A stretch of DNA of 64,000 nucleotides from Enteroscipio rubneri (GTDB taxonomy: Bacteria > Actinomycetota > Coriobacteriia > Coriobacteriales > Eggerthellaceae). This document shows, one piece after another, positions 51,067 to 60,292 of this stretch. Each line of letters begins with the position of its first letter. Positions within the stretch are counted from its first letter, which is position 1. The notes beneath the pieces are model-generated. The model ran no database searches, was not told where the DNA came from, and saw nothing but the letters and a program-made list of their open reading frames with translations. The position numbers and the translations under genes were made by a program. The stretch covers positions 248,001 through 312,000 of the forward strand of contig NZ_PPEK01000001.1 of the NCBI RefSeq assembly GCF_002899715.1, written 5' to 3'.

Positions 51067-51831
51067 ATGGAACCGCTCGTCATCAAAGGCATGCCGATCG
51101 GGCAGGGAAGGCCCAAAATCATCATCTCGCTCATGCACGCCGAAGCTGCAGACGCATGCGCCACGGCAAAGCGCGGCAGGCAGGCTGGCGTCGATTGCTT
51201 CGAATGGCGCGGGGATTTCTGCCGCAACGTCCACGACATACCAAACATGATCGAGGATGCGTGCCTGGTGGCGGATTGTCTGCCGCACAACCCCCTGCTG
51301 TTCACGTTTCGCTCGGTCGACCAGGGCGGGCAAATGGATCTGCCCGTAGACGCATACGTGGCGCTCAACGAAGCGCTCATCGAAACGGGCTGCATCGATA
51401 TGGTGGACATCGAAACATGGATTGGCGATGCCGCGGTATCCGACCTGATCGCACACGCGCATGCGCACGGTGTTGCAACGGTCGTCTCGTACCACAACTT
51501 CGCAGGCACTCCCCAGACCGACTGGATGGTATCGCTGCTCACCCACATAGCCGACCTGGGAGCCGACATTCCCAAGATCGCCGTCATGGCGCGCACGGCA
51601 GCCGATACCCTGCGGCTGTTGGCCGCAACCGAGGAAGTGGCGCGCGTCCACACGGACAAGCCTCTTCTCACAATGGCCATGGGAACGCAGGGCAGCATAT
51701 CGCGCCTTTCCGGCGAGTTGTTCGGCTCGGCCCTGACGTTCTGCGCGCTCGAGGCATCCTCGGCTCCGGGGCAAGTGGACGTGGCGCGCGCTCGCCTCAT
51801 CATGGACGCGTTCCACGACGTGCTGGCATGA
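51067..51831 (+). CDS. aroD: Type I 3-dehydroquinate dehydratase
   Basis: This is a 254-residue enzyme of the shikimate pathway that removes water from 3-dehydroquinate through a Schiff-base intermediate. Landmarks are C-F-E-W-R-G-D (substrate-binding E-x-R), the catalytic His in V-S-Y-H-N-F and the Schiff-base Lys in P-K-I-A-V-M-A. The C-terminal Gly/Ser phosphate loop is M-G-T-Q-G-S-I-S-R. ATG 51067 is favoured over ATG 51061 because GAGGGAGG lies seven bases before it. Other shikimate genes (aroC, aroK, aroB) are at the right end, so the pathway is split. Confidence 0.92.
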   Translation: MEPLVIKGMPIGQGRPKIIISLMHAEAADACATAKRGRQAGVDCFEWRGDFCRNVHDIPNMIEDACLVADCLPHNPLLFTFRSVDQGGQMDLPVDAYVALNEALIETGCIDMVDIETWIGDAAVSDLIAHAHAHGVATVVSYHNFAGTPQTDWMVSLLTHIADLGADIPKIAVMARTAADTLRLLAATEEVARVHTDKPLLTMAMGTQGSISRLSGELFGSALTFCALEASSAPGQVDVARARLIMDAFHDVLA

Positions 51832-51877
51832 GCGCGATGCCGAGGCGCTGATCGTCTTTGCCCGAATGCTCGACGTA

Positions 51878-51907
51878 AGCACCTGCACGCACAAAGGTGC
51901 AGGTGCT
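51878..51907 (+). terminator. Terminator after aroD
   Basis: AGCACCTGCAC (51878-51888) and GTGCAGGTGCT (51897-51907) form a perfect 11-bp stem with an eight-base loop. Confidence 0.7.
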
Positions 51908-51938
51908 GTGAATGATGCTATGCAAACAGGCGTTCGCA

Positions 51939-51944
51939 TGATAC
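51939..51944 (+). promoter_or_regulatory. -10 box for a nearly leaderless rarA transcript
   Basis: TGATAC (51939-51944) predicts a start point about 51950, a few bases before ATG 51955. No SD is visible. The same hexamer and spacing occur before mscS. Confidence 0.4.
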
Positions 51945-51954
51945 TATGGCTTTC

Positions 51955-53313
51955 ATGGACTCATTATTCACCGATATGGAAAACGAGCGCAAATCGGAGG
52001 TTGCGCCTCTTGCGGTGCGCATGCGGCCGCGCTCGCTCGAGGAGGTCGTCGGCCAGGCCGAGGCCGTAGGCCCTGGAAGCTGGTTGCGTACCGCTATCGA
52101 GCAGGATCGGCTGAGCTCGGTCATCCTGTTCGGCCCGGCAGGCACGGGCAAGACCTCGCTCGCCCACGTGATCGCCGAGACGACTCGGGCCACGTTCGTG
52201 GAGGTGTCCGCCATCGGCGGTACCGTGTCGGATCTGCGGCGCGAGATCGACGCGGCCGAGAAGCGCCTGACCGCGTTCGGCTTGCGCACCATCCTGTTCG
52301 TCGACGAGATACATCGCTTCAATCGCAGCCAGCAGGATACGCTCTTGCACGCGGTGGAGGATCGCGTGGTCGTACTCGTGGGCGCCACTACGGAAAACCC
52401 TTTCTTCGAGGTGAACTCGGCCCTCATCAGCCGCTCCCGCGTGGTCGAGCTGCACGGCCTGTCCGATGGCGAGATCGGGGAGCTCGTTGGCCGCGCGCTT
52501 TCCGACGAGCGGGGCCTTGGCGGGCGCTACGGGCTGGACGACGGGGCGCGTGACGCCATCGTGCTGCTCGCGGGCGGCGATGGCCGCACGGCCCTCACCA
52601 CGCTCGAGCTAGCCGCGGGCATGGTCGATCCCGGCACGCCGCAGAAGCCCACGCGCATCTCCGAAGAGGACGTGCGCGCCGCCACGCCGCATCGCGTGCT
52701 GCCGTACGACAAGAACAAGGACATGCACTACGACGTCATCTCGGCGTTTATCAAGTCCATGCGCGGTAGCGATCCCGATGCCGCGCTGTACTGGCTCGCC
52801 CGCATGATCGACGGGGGAGAGGATCCGAAGTTCATCGCGCGCCGCATGTTCATCGCTGCGTCGGAGGATATCGGCAACGCCGATCCGCAGGCGCTGCTCG
52901 TGGCCGAAGCCGCCTTCAAATCGGCCGAGGTCATCGGCTATCCCGAATGCCGCATCAACCTGGCACAGGCTGCCGTCTACCTGGCGCTTGCGCCCAAGAG
53001 CAACGCGGCGGAAGCCGGCATAGACGCCGCGCTGGCCGAGGTGCGCAACGGACCCGCCCGCGCCGTTCCCGACCACCTGCGCGATCGGCATCGCCCCGGA
53101 TCGGAGAACTACGGTGCGTACCGCTACCCCCACAGCTATCCCAGCGGCTGGGTGGAGCAGCGCTACCTGCCCGACGGCTTGGAGCGCGGCTGCTTCTACC
53201 GCTCGAGCGATCGCGGTTGGGAGGCCTATCGTGCCGACTCGTTTGCGCGCGATCGCGCATCTTCAGCAACGGCTTCGGAGGATGGTGAAAACCCCACGTC
53301 GCAGGAAAGGTAA
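51955..53313 (+). CDS. rarA: Replication-associated recombination protein A (RarA/MgsA AAA+ ATPase)
   Basis: This is a 452-residue AAA+ ATPase that acts at stalled replication forks and ssDNA gaps. Walker A is F-G-P-A-G-T-G-K-T-S (about 59-68), Walker B is I-L-F-V-D-E-I-H-R-F (about 114-123) and sensor 1 is V-G-A-T-T-E-N-P. The C-terminal oligomerisation domain contains D-K-N-K-D-M-H-Y-D-V-I-S-A-F-I-K-S-M-R-G-S-D, a family signature. The start is taken at ATG 51955 (M-D-S-L-F) because the predicted transcript starts just before it; ATG 51946 is in frame. The last 30 residues are a poorly conserved polar tail. Confidence 0.92.
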   Translation: MDSLFTDMENERKSEVAPLAVRMRPRSLEEVVGQAEAVGPGSWLRTAIEQDRLSSVILFGPAGTGKTSLAHVIAETTRATFVEVSAIGGTVSDLRREIDAAEKRLTAFGLRTILFVDEIHRFNRSQQDTLLHAVEDRVVVLVGATTENPFFEVNSALISRSRVVELHGLSDGEIGELVGRALSDERGLGGRYGLDDGARDAIVLLAGGDGRTALTTLELAAGMVDPGTPQKPTRISEEDVRAATPHRVLPYDKNKDMHYDVISAFIKSMRGSDPDAALYWLARMIDGGEDPKFIARRMFIAASEDIGNADPQALLVAEAAFKSAEVIGYPECRINLAQAAVYLALAPKSNAAEAGIDAALAEVRNGPARAVPDHLRDRHRPGSENYGAYRYPHSYPSGWVEQRYLPDGLERGCFYRSSDRGWEAYRADSFARDRASSATASEDGENPTSQER

Positions 53314-53417
53314 CCGCTTTCCTACTCCTATGGAAGCAGGGTGGAAACACGAGCCAGCGTGTATAGAATCCAAGGTGATCGTGCTATAGTAATGCCCTCG
53401 AAACAGGAGGAAACGCC

Positions 53418-54329
53418 GTGGATGTCAACGAAATCATCAGCCTCGCTCTGCCGATCGTGTACGTGATCGTCGGCGCAGCTCTCGTGTGGTTCGTCATCGA
53501 GCTCGTCATGACGGTGCGCAAGACGCGCAAGACGGTCGATGATCTTCAGAAGCAGGTGCAGCCGACGCTCGCCAGCGTGGAACGTATCACCGCATCGCTC
53601 GAGCCGGTGGTTGCGAAGGTGGATCCGCTCGTCGAGCGCGTGTCGCTCACCGTTGACGCGGCGAATCTCGAAATCATGCGCGTCGACCAGATACTCGAGG
53701 ACGTCAACGAGATCACCGATTCCGTCTCGTCGGCGGTGGAAGCGGTCGACACGGTGACCAACGCGCCGCTCGAACTGGTGAGCAGCGTATCGACGAGGGT
53801 GCGCAACGCGTTCAAGCCCCGCCGTGCGAGCGAGGAGTCGGTTGCGCTCGGCCAGGCGAAGGCCGAGGAGGAGGCTGCGCAAGCGGGTTCTTCCGCTGTC
53901 GCGCCTGCGCCGCGTCCTGCCGTGAGCGCCGATAACGGCCCCAAGCATGCATCCCCCTCTGCGCCCGCCTGCGATTCCCCCCGTTCCGCAACCGCGTCGA
54001 AGAACACCGAGGTGCCGGTGTCCACGGTGGTCAAGGAAGCTGTTTCGACTTCGGTGAAGGCGGCGCAGGAAGCCGTGGCCGATCAGCGAGAGCAGCGCGC
54101 CGAGCAGCGTGTCGAGCGCGAGGAGCGAGCCGAGGCAAAGCGCGCGGCGGCGGACAAAACATCGGAAGCCGCGGCGCATATGGCCCATGCCGTAACGACG
54201 GCGGCCAACGTTGATGCTGATGCCGCTCAGAAGTACTTCACCTACGACGGTTCCGAGCCTTCGGCGCCTGCGGGCAGTGCGTCCGCCCCCGATTCGCGCG
54301 ACAACGAAGCGCAGCGCGAAGGGGCATAG
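53418..54329 (+). CDS. DUF948-like membrane-anchored coiled-coil protein
   Basis: This is a 303-residue protein with an N-terminal TM helix (about 8-32) and a helical, coiled-coil-like region to about 125 rich in Val, Asp and Glu heptads (T-V-D-D-L-Q-K-Q-V-Q-P-T-L). A low-complexity Ala/Glu/Ser/Pro tail follows, with a highly charged segment (E-Q-R-V-E-R-E-E-R). The first 110 residues match the look of DUF948 (YtxG-like) proteins of Gram-positive bacteria. A TATAGT -10 box lies near 53386, and AGGAGGAAA precedes GTG 53418. A permease gene follows after four bases, so they share a transcript. Confidence 0.7.
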   Translation: MDVNEIISLALPIVYVIVGAALVWFVIELVMTVRKTRKTVDDLQKQVQPTLASVERITASLEPVVAKVDPLVERVSLTVDAANLEIMRVDQILEDVNEITDSVSSAVEAVDTVTNAPLELVSSVSTRVRNAFKPRRASEESVALGQAKAEEEAAQAGSSAVAPAPRPAVSADNGPKHASPSAPACDSPRSATASKNTEVPVSTVVKEAVSTSVKAAQEAVADQREQRAEQRVEREERAEAKRAAADKTSEAAAHMAHAVTTAANVDADAAQKYFTYDGSEPSAPAGSASAPDSRDNEAQREGA

Positions 54330-54333
54330 CTCG

Positions 54334-55623
54334 GTGGATGAGGCTAATCGCGAATCCGGTAAAACCGAAAAGGCACGGCGCGGGTTTCTGACCGTATGGA
54401 CGATCGTCGGAGCCATTCTGCTCACCGGCGTTTTTATCTACCTCGTTAACATTTTGAGCGTGCCCGTGGGCATCGTGCTGTGGGCCACCATTATCGTCTT
54501 CTGCTTGCGGGGTCCTGTCAACAAGCTCGAGAAGCTCGGCGTGTCTCGCGTTGTGGGAACGACGGTGGCCTATCTTGCCATGTTCGTGGTGCTGCTCCTT
54601 ATCGGCCTGCTCATGTTCTCGCCGGTTTTCGGCATCGGCGATCAGTTCACGAGCCTGATCGAGAGCGTGCCCGGCTACGTGCAGACAATTATGGGCTGGA
54701 CGGGCTCCCTGTACGACCGATACGCCGATGTGCTCCAGAACGATACGGTCCAACAATGGACCAACGACGCTCTGACGGCCATCGGAACGTGGGCATCGTC
54801 GTTCGCGAGCGAGAGTGCAGCCGGCGTCGTGGCGCTCGGCACCGGCGTTCTCAACAGCTTCGTTGCCATTGGCTTCGCGCTTGTCGTGGCATTTTGGATC
54901 CTCATGGACCTGCCTGCGCTCGGCCGCGAATGCATGCGCCTCGTCGGTCCGAAGCGCCGTGAAGATATGGAGATGCTCCACGTCACCTTCACGCGCGTGA
55001 TGGGAGGCTACATCAAGGGCACGCTTTTGCAGTGCGCCGTCATCGGCATCGGATGCGCCGTGCTGTTCGGCATCATCGGCATCCCCAACTCGGCGGCACT
55101 CGGAGGCATTGCCGGCCTGCTCAACATCATCCCCATCGTGGGCCCATGGCTCGGCGGCGCCCTCGCAGCGGTGGTTGGCGTGTTCGCGAGCCCCTGGATA
55201 GCCATCATCGCCCTCGTGGGCACGATCATCATCCAGCAGATTGTCTACACGTTCGTGTCGCCGAAGATCATGGCGAATTCTGTCGACGTGCATCCGGCGC
55301 TCACGCTCATTGCATTGATGGCCGGCTCCGCCATCGGCGGCGCAATGAGCGGATTCATTGGCTCGCTCGTGGGCATGCTCGCCTCTATTCCCGCCGTCGC
55401 CGTGGCGAAGGCGGTTTTCGTGTATTATTTCGAGAAGCGTACGGGTCGTCAGCTCGTGTCGGGCGATGGCGTGTTCTTCAAGGGGACGCCCGCTTCCGGC
55501 GGCGTGCCCGATCCCATAGCCGATGCGACATCGCCTCATCCCGACGTATCGGCTGCGTTCGAACGAGTCAAGGAGCGCAAGGCGGAGGCCGATCGCAGGG
55601 CGCGGCATCGCAAGAAGCGCTGA
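54334..55623 (+). CDS. AI-2E-family transporter (PerM/YdiK-like permease)
   Basis: This is a 429-residue membrane protein with about eight TM helices in the pattern of the AI-2 exporter superfamily. The family signatures are seen at I-P-N-S-A-A-L-G-G-I-A-G-L-L-N-I-I-P (about 250-267), followed by P-W-L-G-G and later S-P-K-I-M-A-N-S-V-D-V-H-P. Members move varied small molecules or Na+/H+, so autoinducer-2 should not be assumed. GTG 54334 lies four bases after the preceding stop and behind GAAGGGG. The C-terminal 60 residues are a hydrophilic tail. Confidence 0.85.
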   Translation: MDEANRESGKTEKARRGFLTVWTIVGAILLTGVFIYLVNILSVPVGIVLWATIIVFCLRGPVNKLEKLGVSRVVGTTVAYLAMFVVLLLIGLLMFSPVFGIGDQFTSLIESVPGYVQTIMGWTGSLYDRYADVLQNDTVQQWTNDALTAIGTWASSFASESAAGVVALGTGVLNSFVAIGFALVVAFWILMDLPALGRECMRLVGPKRREDMEMLHVTFTRVMGGYIKGTLLQCAVIGIGCAVLFGIIGIPNSAALGGIAGLLNIIPIVGPWLGGALAAVVGVFASPWIAIIALVGTIIIQQIVYTFVSPKIMANSVDVHPALTLIALMAGSAIGGAMSGFIGSLVGMLASIPAVAVAKAVFVYYFEKRTGRQLVSGDGVFFKGTPASGGVPDPIADATSPHPDVSAAFERVKERKAEADRRARHRKKR

Positions 55624-55764
55624 TCGCCCTGCCGGCCGATCAGCCGGCGGTTGCGGGCGGTCGCAACTGCGTGGGGGTGCGCGGATGCCGAGGGCGTCCG
55701 CGTTGTCGATAGTGGAGCAGCGGGCCGTGCAGCGCGGCCCCCGAGGAGATAGAAAGACACGATT

Positions 55765-58401
55765 ATGAAGTACATGACCAGCGCGGAGATCCGCGAGAAG
55801 TACCTGAGCTTTTTCGAGGAGAAGGGCTGCAAGCGCTGGCCTTCGTCCTCGCTCATCCCCGACGATCCGTCGCTTTTGCTCACGAGCGCCGGCATGGTGC
55901 AGTTCAAGCCGTACTTCCTGCAGCAGAAGCACCTCGATGCCCCCTACATCGGCACGACGACGGTACAGAAGTGTGTGCGCACGAACGACATCGACATCAT
56001 CGGCACCACGGGCCGGCACCAGAGCTTCTTCGAGATGCTGGGCAACTTCAGCTTCGGCGCGTACTTCAAGGAGGAGATGTGCGCGTGGGCGTACGAGTTC
56101 TCCACCGAAGTGCTGGGCCTGCCGGCCGAGCGCCTGTACTTCACCGTGTACCTCGACGACGACGAGACCATCGAGATATGGAAGAAGCTCGGCGTGCCCG
56201 ACGACCACATCTCGCGTCTCGGCGAGGAGGACAACTTCTGGCGCGCCGGACCCACCGGCCCGTGCGGCCCGTGCTCGGAGATATACTTCGACCAGGGCGA
56301 GAGCTTCGGCTGCGGCAACCCCGACTGCGCGCCGGGCTGCGACTGCGACCGCTTCCTGGAGTACTGGAACCTCGTGTTCACCCAGTACGACGGCCAGGAG
56401 GACGGCTCGTTCGTGCCGCTGCCGAAGAAGAACATCGACACCGGCATGGGCCTCGAGCGCATCGCCGCCATCCTGCAGGGCGTCCAGTCCAACTATGAGA
56501 CCGACGTGCTGCGCAGCCTCGTGGCGGTGGGCGAGCGCCTGAGCGGCGTCGTGTACGGCAGCGACCCGGCCACCGATCTCAGCTTGCGCATCATGGCCGA
56601 TCACAGCCGCGCCGTGGCGTTCATGATCGCCGACGGCATCCTGCCGTCCAACGAAGGCCGCGGCTACGTGCTGCGCCGTCTGCTGCGCCGCGCCGTGATG
56701 AAGGGCCACCTGCTGGGCCTCGACAAGCCGTTCCTCAACGAGTACGTTGACGAGATCGTGAACCTTATGGGCCACGTATACCCCGAGATCGTGGAGAACC
56801 GCGAGCTCATGCGCCGCGTCATCCTGTCCGAGGAGGAGCGCTTCGGCGCTAACCTGCGCCAGGGCCGCGCCTTCCTCGACGAGGCGCTGGCCGAGCTCGA
56901 GGGCGTCGTGCTGCCGGGCGACCGCGCCTTCACGCTGCACGACACGTACGGCTTTCCCGTGGAAGTCACGCGCGAGCTGTGCGACGAGCGCGGCATCGAG
57001 GTGGACATGGAGGGCTTCGGCCGCTGCATGGACGAGCAGCGCGAGCGCGCCCGCGCGGCCAACACGAAGGACGCTGAGGCGGCCTGGTCCACGTACGGCG
57101 GCGTGATGAACGAGATCCTCGAGGCCGTGGGCCCCACCGAGTTCCTCGGCTACGCGAAGAACGACGCCGATGCGCGCGTGCTGGCGCTTGTGAAGGACGG
57201 CCAGCAGGTCGACGCGCTGGAGGCCGGCGACGAGGGCCGCATCGTGCTGGACACCACGCCGTTCTACGCCGAGAAGGGCGGCCAGATCGGCGACACGGGC
57301 GCCATGACGAAGGACGACGCCGCCGTGCGCGTGCTGGACACGAAAGAACCCGAGAAGGGCCTGATCGCCCATACCGTGCAGGTGGAGAACGGGCGCGTGA
57401 GCGTGGGCGACACCGTGCACGCCGCCATCGACGTGCCGCGCCGCGAGCGCATCCGCCGCAACCACACGGCCACGCACATCCTGCATTGGGCGCTGCGCCA
57501 GGTGCTGGGTGACCACGTGAAGCAGGCCGGCAGCTACGTTGCCGACAACCGTCTGCGCTTCGACTTCACGCACTTCGAGGCCATGACGGCCGAGCAGATC
57601 GCCGAGGTGGAGCGCCTGGCGAACGAGAAGATCATGGAGAACCATCCCGTGCGCGCCTACGAGACGTCGCTCGCGTCGGCGCGTGAAGCCGGCGTCATGG
57701 CGCTGTTCGGCGAGAAGTACGGCGAGTTCGTGCGCGTGCTCGACATCGAAGGATTCTCGCAGGAGCTGTGCGGCGGCACGCATGTGTCGGCCACGAGCGA
57801 GATCGGCTTCGTGAAGATCACGTCCGAGACGAGCGTCGGCGCGAACCTGCGCCGCGTGGAGGCGGTGACCAGCTTCGACGCGCTGGCGTACATGAACCGC
57901 GTGGAAGCCGAGCTCAAGGAGGCGGCCGAGGAGCTGCGCGTACCGCTGTTCGACGTGAGCGAGCGCACCCAGGCGAACGTGAAGCAGCTCAAGGAGCTGC
58001 AGACGAAGATGAAGCGCAACCGCCAGACCATCGCCGATGACGGCATCACCGCGTTGCTGGAGAGCGCCATTGACGCGAAGGCCGGCTACCCGGTGGTCTT
58101 CGGACGCCTGCCCGAGGCCGACGCGGGTCAGATGCGCAACGCGTGGGACGTGCTGCGCGCGCGCCTCGGCAAGCCGGGCGCCGCGGTGCTGGCCACCGAG
58201 AAGGAGGGCAAGCCCACGCTGCTGGCTGCCGGCACGCCGGAGGCGGTGGAGGCGGGCTTCGACGCCGGAGCCATCATCAAGGCGATCTCTCCGAACATCA
58301 AGGGCGGCGGCGGCGGAAAGGCCGCCATGGCGCAGGCCGGCGGCAAGGACGCCTCGGGCATCGACGCCGCTCTTCAGGCTGCGCGCGAACTGCTGCTGTA
58401 G
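55765..58401 (+). CDS. alaS: Alanyl-tRNA synthetase
   Basis: This is the complete 878-residue class II synthetase. The catalytic core (1-460) contains motif 1-3 segments, including G-R-H-Q-S-F-F-E-M-L-G-N-F-S-F and M-G-L-E-R. The editing domain has H-T-A-T-H (about 571-575) and C-G-G-T-H, the zinc-binding HxxxH...CxxxH set. The C-terminal oligomerisation/C-Ala domain ends with G-G-G-G-G-K. A Cys-rich insertion (about 184-195, C-G-N-P-D-C-A-P-G-C-D-C-D) in the core is characteristic of many bacterial AlaRS. GAGGAGAT precedes ATG 55765. No T-box leader is evident in the 141 bases upstream. Confidence 0.97.
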   Translation: MKYMTSAEIREKYLSFFEEKGCKRWPSSSLIPDDPSLLLTSAGMVQFKPYFLQQKHLDAPYIGTTTVQKCVRTNDIDIIGTTGRHQSFFEMLGNFSFGAYFKEEMCAWAYEFSTEVLGLPAERLYFTVYLDDDETIEIWKKLGVPDDHISRLGEEDNFWRAGPTGPCGPCSEIYFDQGESFGCGNPDCAPGCDCDRFLEYWNLVFTQYDGQEDGSFVPLPKKNIDTGMGLERIAAILQGVQSNYETDVLRSLVAVGERLSGVVYGSDPATDLSLRIMADHSRAVAFMIADGILPSNEGRGYVLRRLLRRAVMKGHLLGLDKPFLNEYVDEIVNLMGHVYPEIVENRELMRRVILSEEERFGANLRQGRAFLDEALAELEGVVLPGDRAFTLHDTYGFPVEVTRELCDERGIEVDMEGFGRCMDEQRERARAANTKDAEAAWSTYGGVMNEILEAVGPTEFLGYAKNDADARVLALVKDGQQVDALEAGDEGRIVLDTTPFYAEKGGQIGDTGAMTKDDAAVRVLDTKEPEKGLIAHTVQVENGRVSVGDTVHAAIDVPRRERIRRNHTATHILHWALRQVLGDHVKQAGSYVADNRLRFDFTHFEAMTAEQIAEVERLANEKIMENHPVRAYETSLASAREAGVMALFGEKYGEFVRVLDIEGFSQELCGGTHVSATSEIGFVKITSETSVGANLRRVEAVTSFDALAYMNRVEAELKEAAEELRVPLFDVSERTQANVKQLKELQTKMKRNRQTIADDGITALLESAIDAKAGYPVVFGRLPEADAGQMRNAWDVLRARLGKPGAAVLATEKEGKPTLLAAGTPEAVEAGFDAGAIIKAISPNIKGGGGGKAAMAQAGGKDASGIDAALQAARELLL

Positions 58402-58412
58402 GGTTGCCGGCT

Positions 58413-58522
58413 GGACCCGGGCGAAGGGGGTCCGCTGCTCAAACAGTCCTGGCTCGCACAAACAGCCCGCTGGGCTGTTTGGCTCGTGCGGAACTCGCCT
58501 CGGACCCCCTTCGCCCGGGTCC
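58413..58522. repeat. Nested inverted repeat after alaS
   Basis: A perfect 22-bp inverted repeat has arms at 58413-58434 and 58501-58522. It encloses a second stem, AAACAGCCC (58460-58468) / GGGCTGTTT (58472-58480), flanked by further imperfect pairing (GGCTCGCAC/GGCTCGTGC). It lies 12 bases after the alaS stop codon. No T-run follows, so it is larger than, and unlike, a simple terminator. Confidence 0.8.
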
Positions 58523-58646
58523 GAGGCGCGTCTGCCGCTGGTTGCGCCGGCTCTGCGAGCGGCGCTTTCAACCAGGGGGAGGGATCCTTGCCGACGGCTT
58601 CTCCATGAATCGGAGAAGCCCTTTTTCTACGGGGGAGGCTTTCATC

Positions 58647-59069
58647 ATGCGAATCATGGCGTTGGATATCGGCGAGACGCGCGTGGGGATTGCGGTGAGC
58701 GACCCTGGGGAGCGGGTGTCGTCTCCGGTGTCGGTTCTGCCCGCGGCTGACGTGCTCGCGCATGCGAAGCCGTTTCAACGTCTGCTTGAGGATTGGGAGC
58801 CGGAGCTTTTGCTTTGCGGACTGCCCATCACCTTGGCGGGCGAGGAGGGGCCGCAGGCTGCACGCATACGAGCTGCGGCGAAGGCCATTTCCGACGCCTG
58901 CGGTATTCCATGCGAATTCGCTGATGAGCGCTTGAGCTCGCAGGAAGCTAAACGGAGTTTGCGTGAAAAGGGTCTGACTGAGAAGGCCATGCGCGGCAAA
59001 ATCGATATGATAGCGGCGAGTTTGTTTTTGCAGGCATGGCTCGACGCGCGCCGTGAGCGGGAAAGGTGA
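58647..59069 (+). CDS. ruvX: RuvX/YqgF-family Holliday-junction resolvase-like nuclease
   Basis: This is a 140-residue RNase-H-fold protein implicated in pre-16S rRNA 5' processing and possibly in Holliday junction resolution. Acidic catalytic residues sit in A-L-D-I-G-E-T-R-V-G-I-A (first Asp at about 6), D-E-R-L-S-S (Glu) and G-K-I-D-M-I-A-A (Asp). The L-C-G-L-P segment is also conserved. GGGGGAGG precedes ATG 58647. The stop overlaps the mltG start by four bases. The order alaS-ruvX-mltG-aro is widespread in Actinobacteria. Confidence 0.9.
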   Translation: MRIMALDIGETRVGIAVSDPGERVSSPVSVLPAADVLAHAKPFQRLLEDWEPELLLCGLPITLAGEEGPQAARIRAAAKAISDACGIPCEFADERLSSQEAKRSLREKGLTEKAMRGKIDMIAASLFLQAWLDARRERER

Positions 59070-60256
59070 AGGATTCGACGATGCCTCCACGCAGAAAGCA
59101 GGTAACCTACTCGCGGCGGCCGACCCATGCCGCACGTGCCGCGCATGCTCGCGGGGAGCGCCAGTTCAGGAAGTACGATACAAGCTACATCCGTCCCAAG
59201 CGCAGCGCAGCTCCCATCGTATTCACAGTCATCCTGGCCATCGTCGTGCTCGGTGGCTTGGGCTTCGGAGCCTTCTACCTATTCAATAGCTGCTCGTCTT
59301 CTTCGGTGGAGCTTCTCGCAGAAGGCGAGGAGGCGACGGTGGTGGTGGAAGAAGGCGCAGGCGCGCGCGATATCGGCCAGCGTCTTGTCGAGGCGAGACT
59401 CGTTCCCACTTCGGCTGAGTTCACGAAGCGCGTGAACGAGCTCGGAGTTGACGGCGGGCTTAAGCCGGGTACCTATACCTTCTCGGGCGGCACCAGCCTC
59501 GACGACATCATCCGCACCTTGCAGGCCGGCCCTGCGGCCGGCCATACGCTTACCGTCCCCGAAGGTTTCACGCTCGGCCAGATCGCTTCCAGCGTTGCCG
59601 AAGCAACCGGGGGCCGCATCACGGCGGAGGCGTTCCAGACCGCCGCTTCCGATGCGAGCGTCTATGCCGCGGACTTTGCGTTTCTGGCCGATGCGGGACA
59701 GAACAGCCTCGAAGGCTTCCTGTTCCCGAAAACTTACGAGGTCGATGACGATGCCACGGCAGACTCGATCATCCGCATGATGCTGAGCCAGTTCCAGGCC
59801 GAGACTGCGAATCTCGATTGGGCGTATGCGACCGATCGCGGGTTCTCCGTGTACGACGCCGTGAAGCTGGCTTCCATCGTGGAAAAGGAGTCGAGCGGCG
59901 AGGACGATATTCGCAAGAAGGTAGCGGCTGTGTTCTACAACCGCTTGACGACCGAAGGCGAGCCTGCCTATGGCATGATTGGCAGCGATGCGACGACGGC
60001 CTACGAGATAGGCGGAGATCCTTCCGATTACGATTGGGATACCGACAGCCCCTACAACACGCGCAAGAATCCCGGGCTTCCTCCCACGCCCATCTGCTCG
60101 CCCAGCCTCTCGTGCCTTCAGGCTGTGTGCGCTCCAGTCCCGGATTTCGGAGACTACTACTTCTTCTCGTTCTGGCCTAACGAAAGTGGCGGCACGGATT
60201 ACTTCTTCGACAAGACCTACGACGACCATCTGGCCACCGTTGCTGCGCATTCATGA
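59066..60256 (+). CDS. mltG: Endolytic murein transglycosylase MltG
   Basis: This is a 396-residue membrane-anchored enzyme that cuts nascent glycan strands and so terminates peptidoglycan elongation. The basic cytoplasmic N-terminus of about 45 residues and one TM helix (about 49-72) precede the extracellular part. A LysM-like region (about 82-150) is followed by the YceG catalytic domain with L-E-G-F-L-F-P-K-T-Y and the catalytic Glu in A-S-I-V-E-K-E. The N-P-G-L-P-P-T-P-I-C segment is near the end. GTG 59066 overlaps ruvX (GTGA); ATG 59081 is an alternative start. Confidence 0.93.
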   Translation: MKDSTMPPRRKQVTYSRRPTHAARAAHARGERQFRKYDTSYIRPKRSAAPIVFTVILAIVVLGGLGFGAFYLFNSCSSSSVELLAEGEEATVVVEEGAGARDIGQRLVEARLVPTSAEFTKRVNELGVDGGLKPGTYTFSGGTSLDDIIRTLQAGPAAGHTLTVPEGFTLGQIASSVAEATGGRITAEAFQTAASDASVYAADFAFLADAGQNSLEGFLFPKTYEVDDDATADSIIRMMLSQFQAETANLDWAYATDRGFSVYDAVKLASIVEKESSGEDDIRKKVAAVFYNRLTTEGEPAYGMIGSDATTAYEIGGDPSDYDWDTDSPYNTRKNPGLPPTPICSPSLSCLQAVCAPVPDFGDYYFFSFWPNESGGTDYFFDKTYDDHLATVAAHS

Positions 60257-60292
60257 TGACGCCGTCTGCAGTGAGAGCCGCCTGAGGAGCCT

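Noticed and set aside
55624-55764. T-box leader before alaS
   Set aside because: The gap is too short and lacks the conserved T-box sequence and specifier stem.
54238-58461. 1407-codon open frame on the minus strand
   Set aside because: It is antisense to alaS and the permease gene, very rich in His, Arg and Ala, and has no SD or motif; it reflects GC-biased third positions of the real genes.
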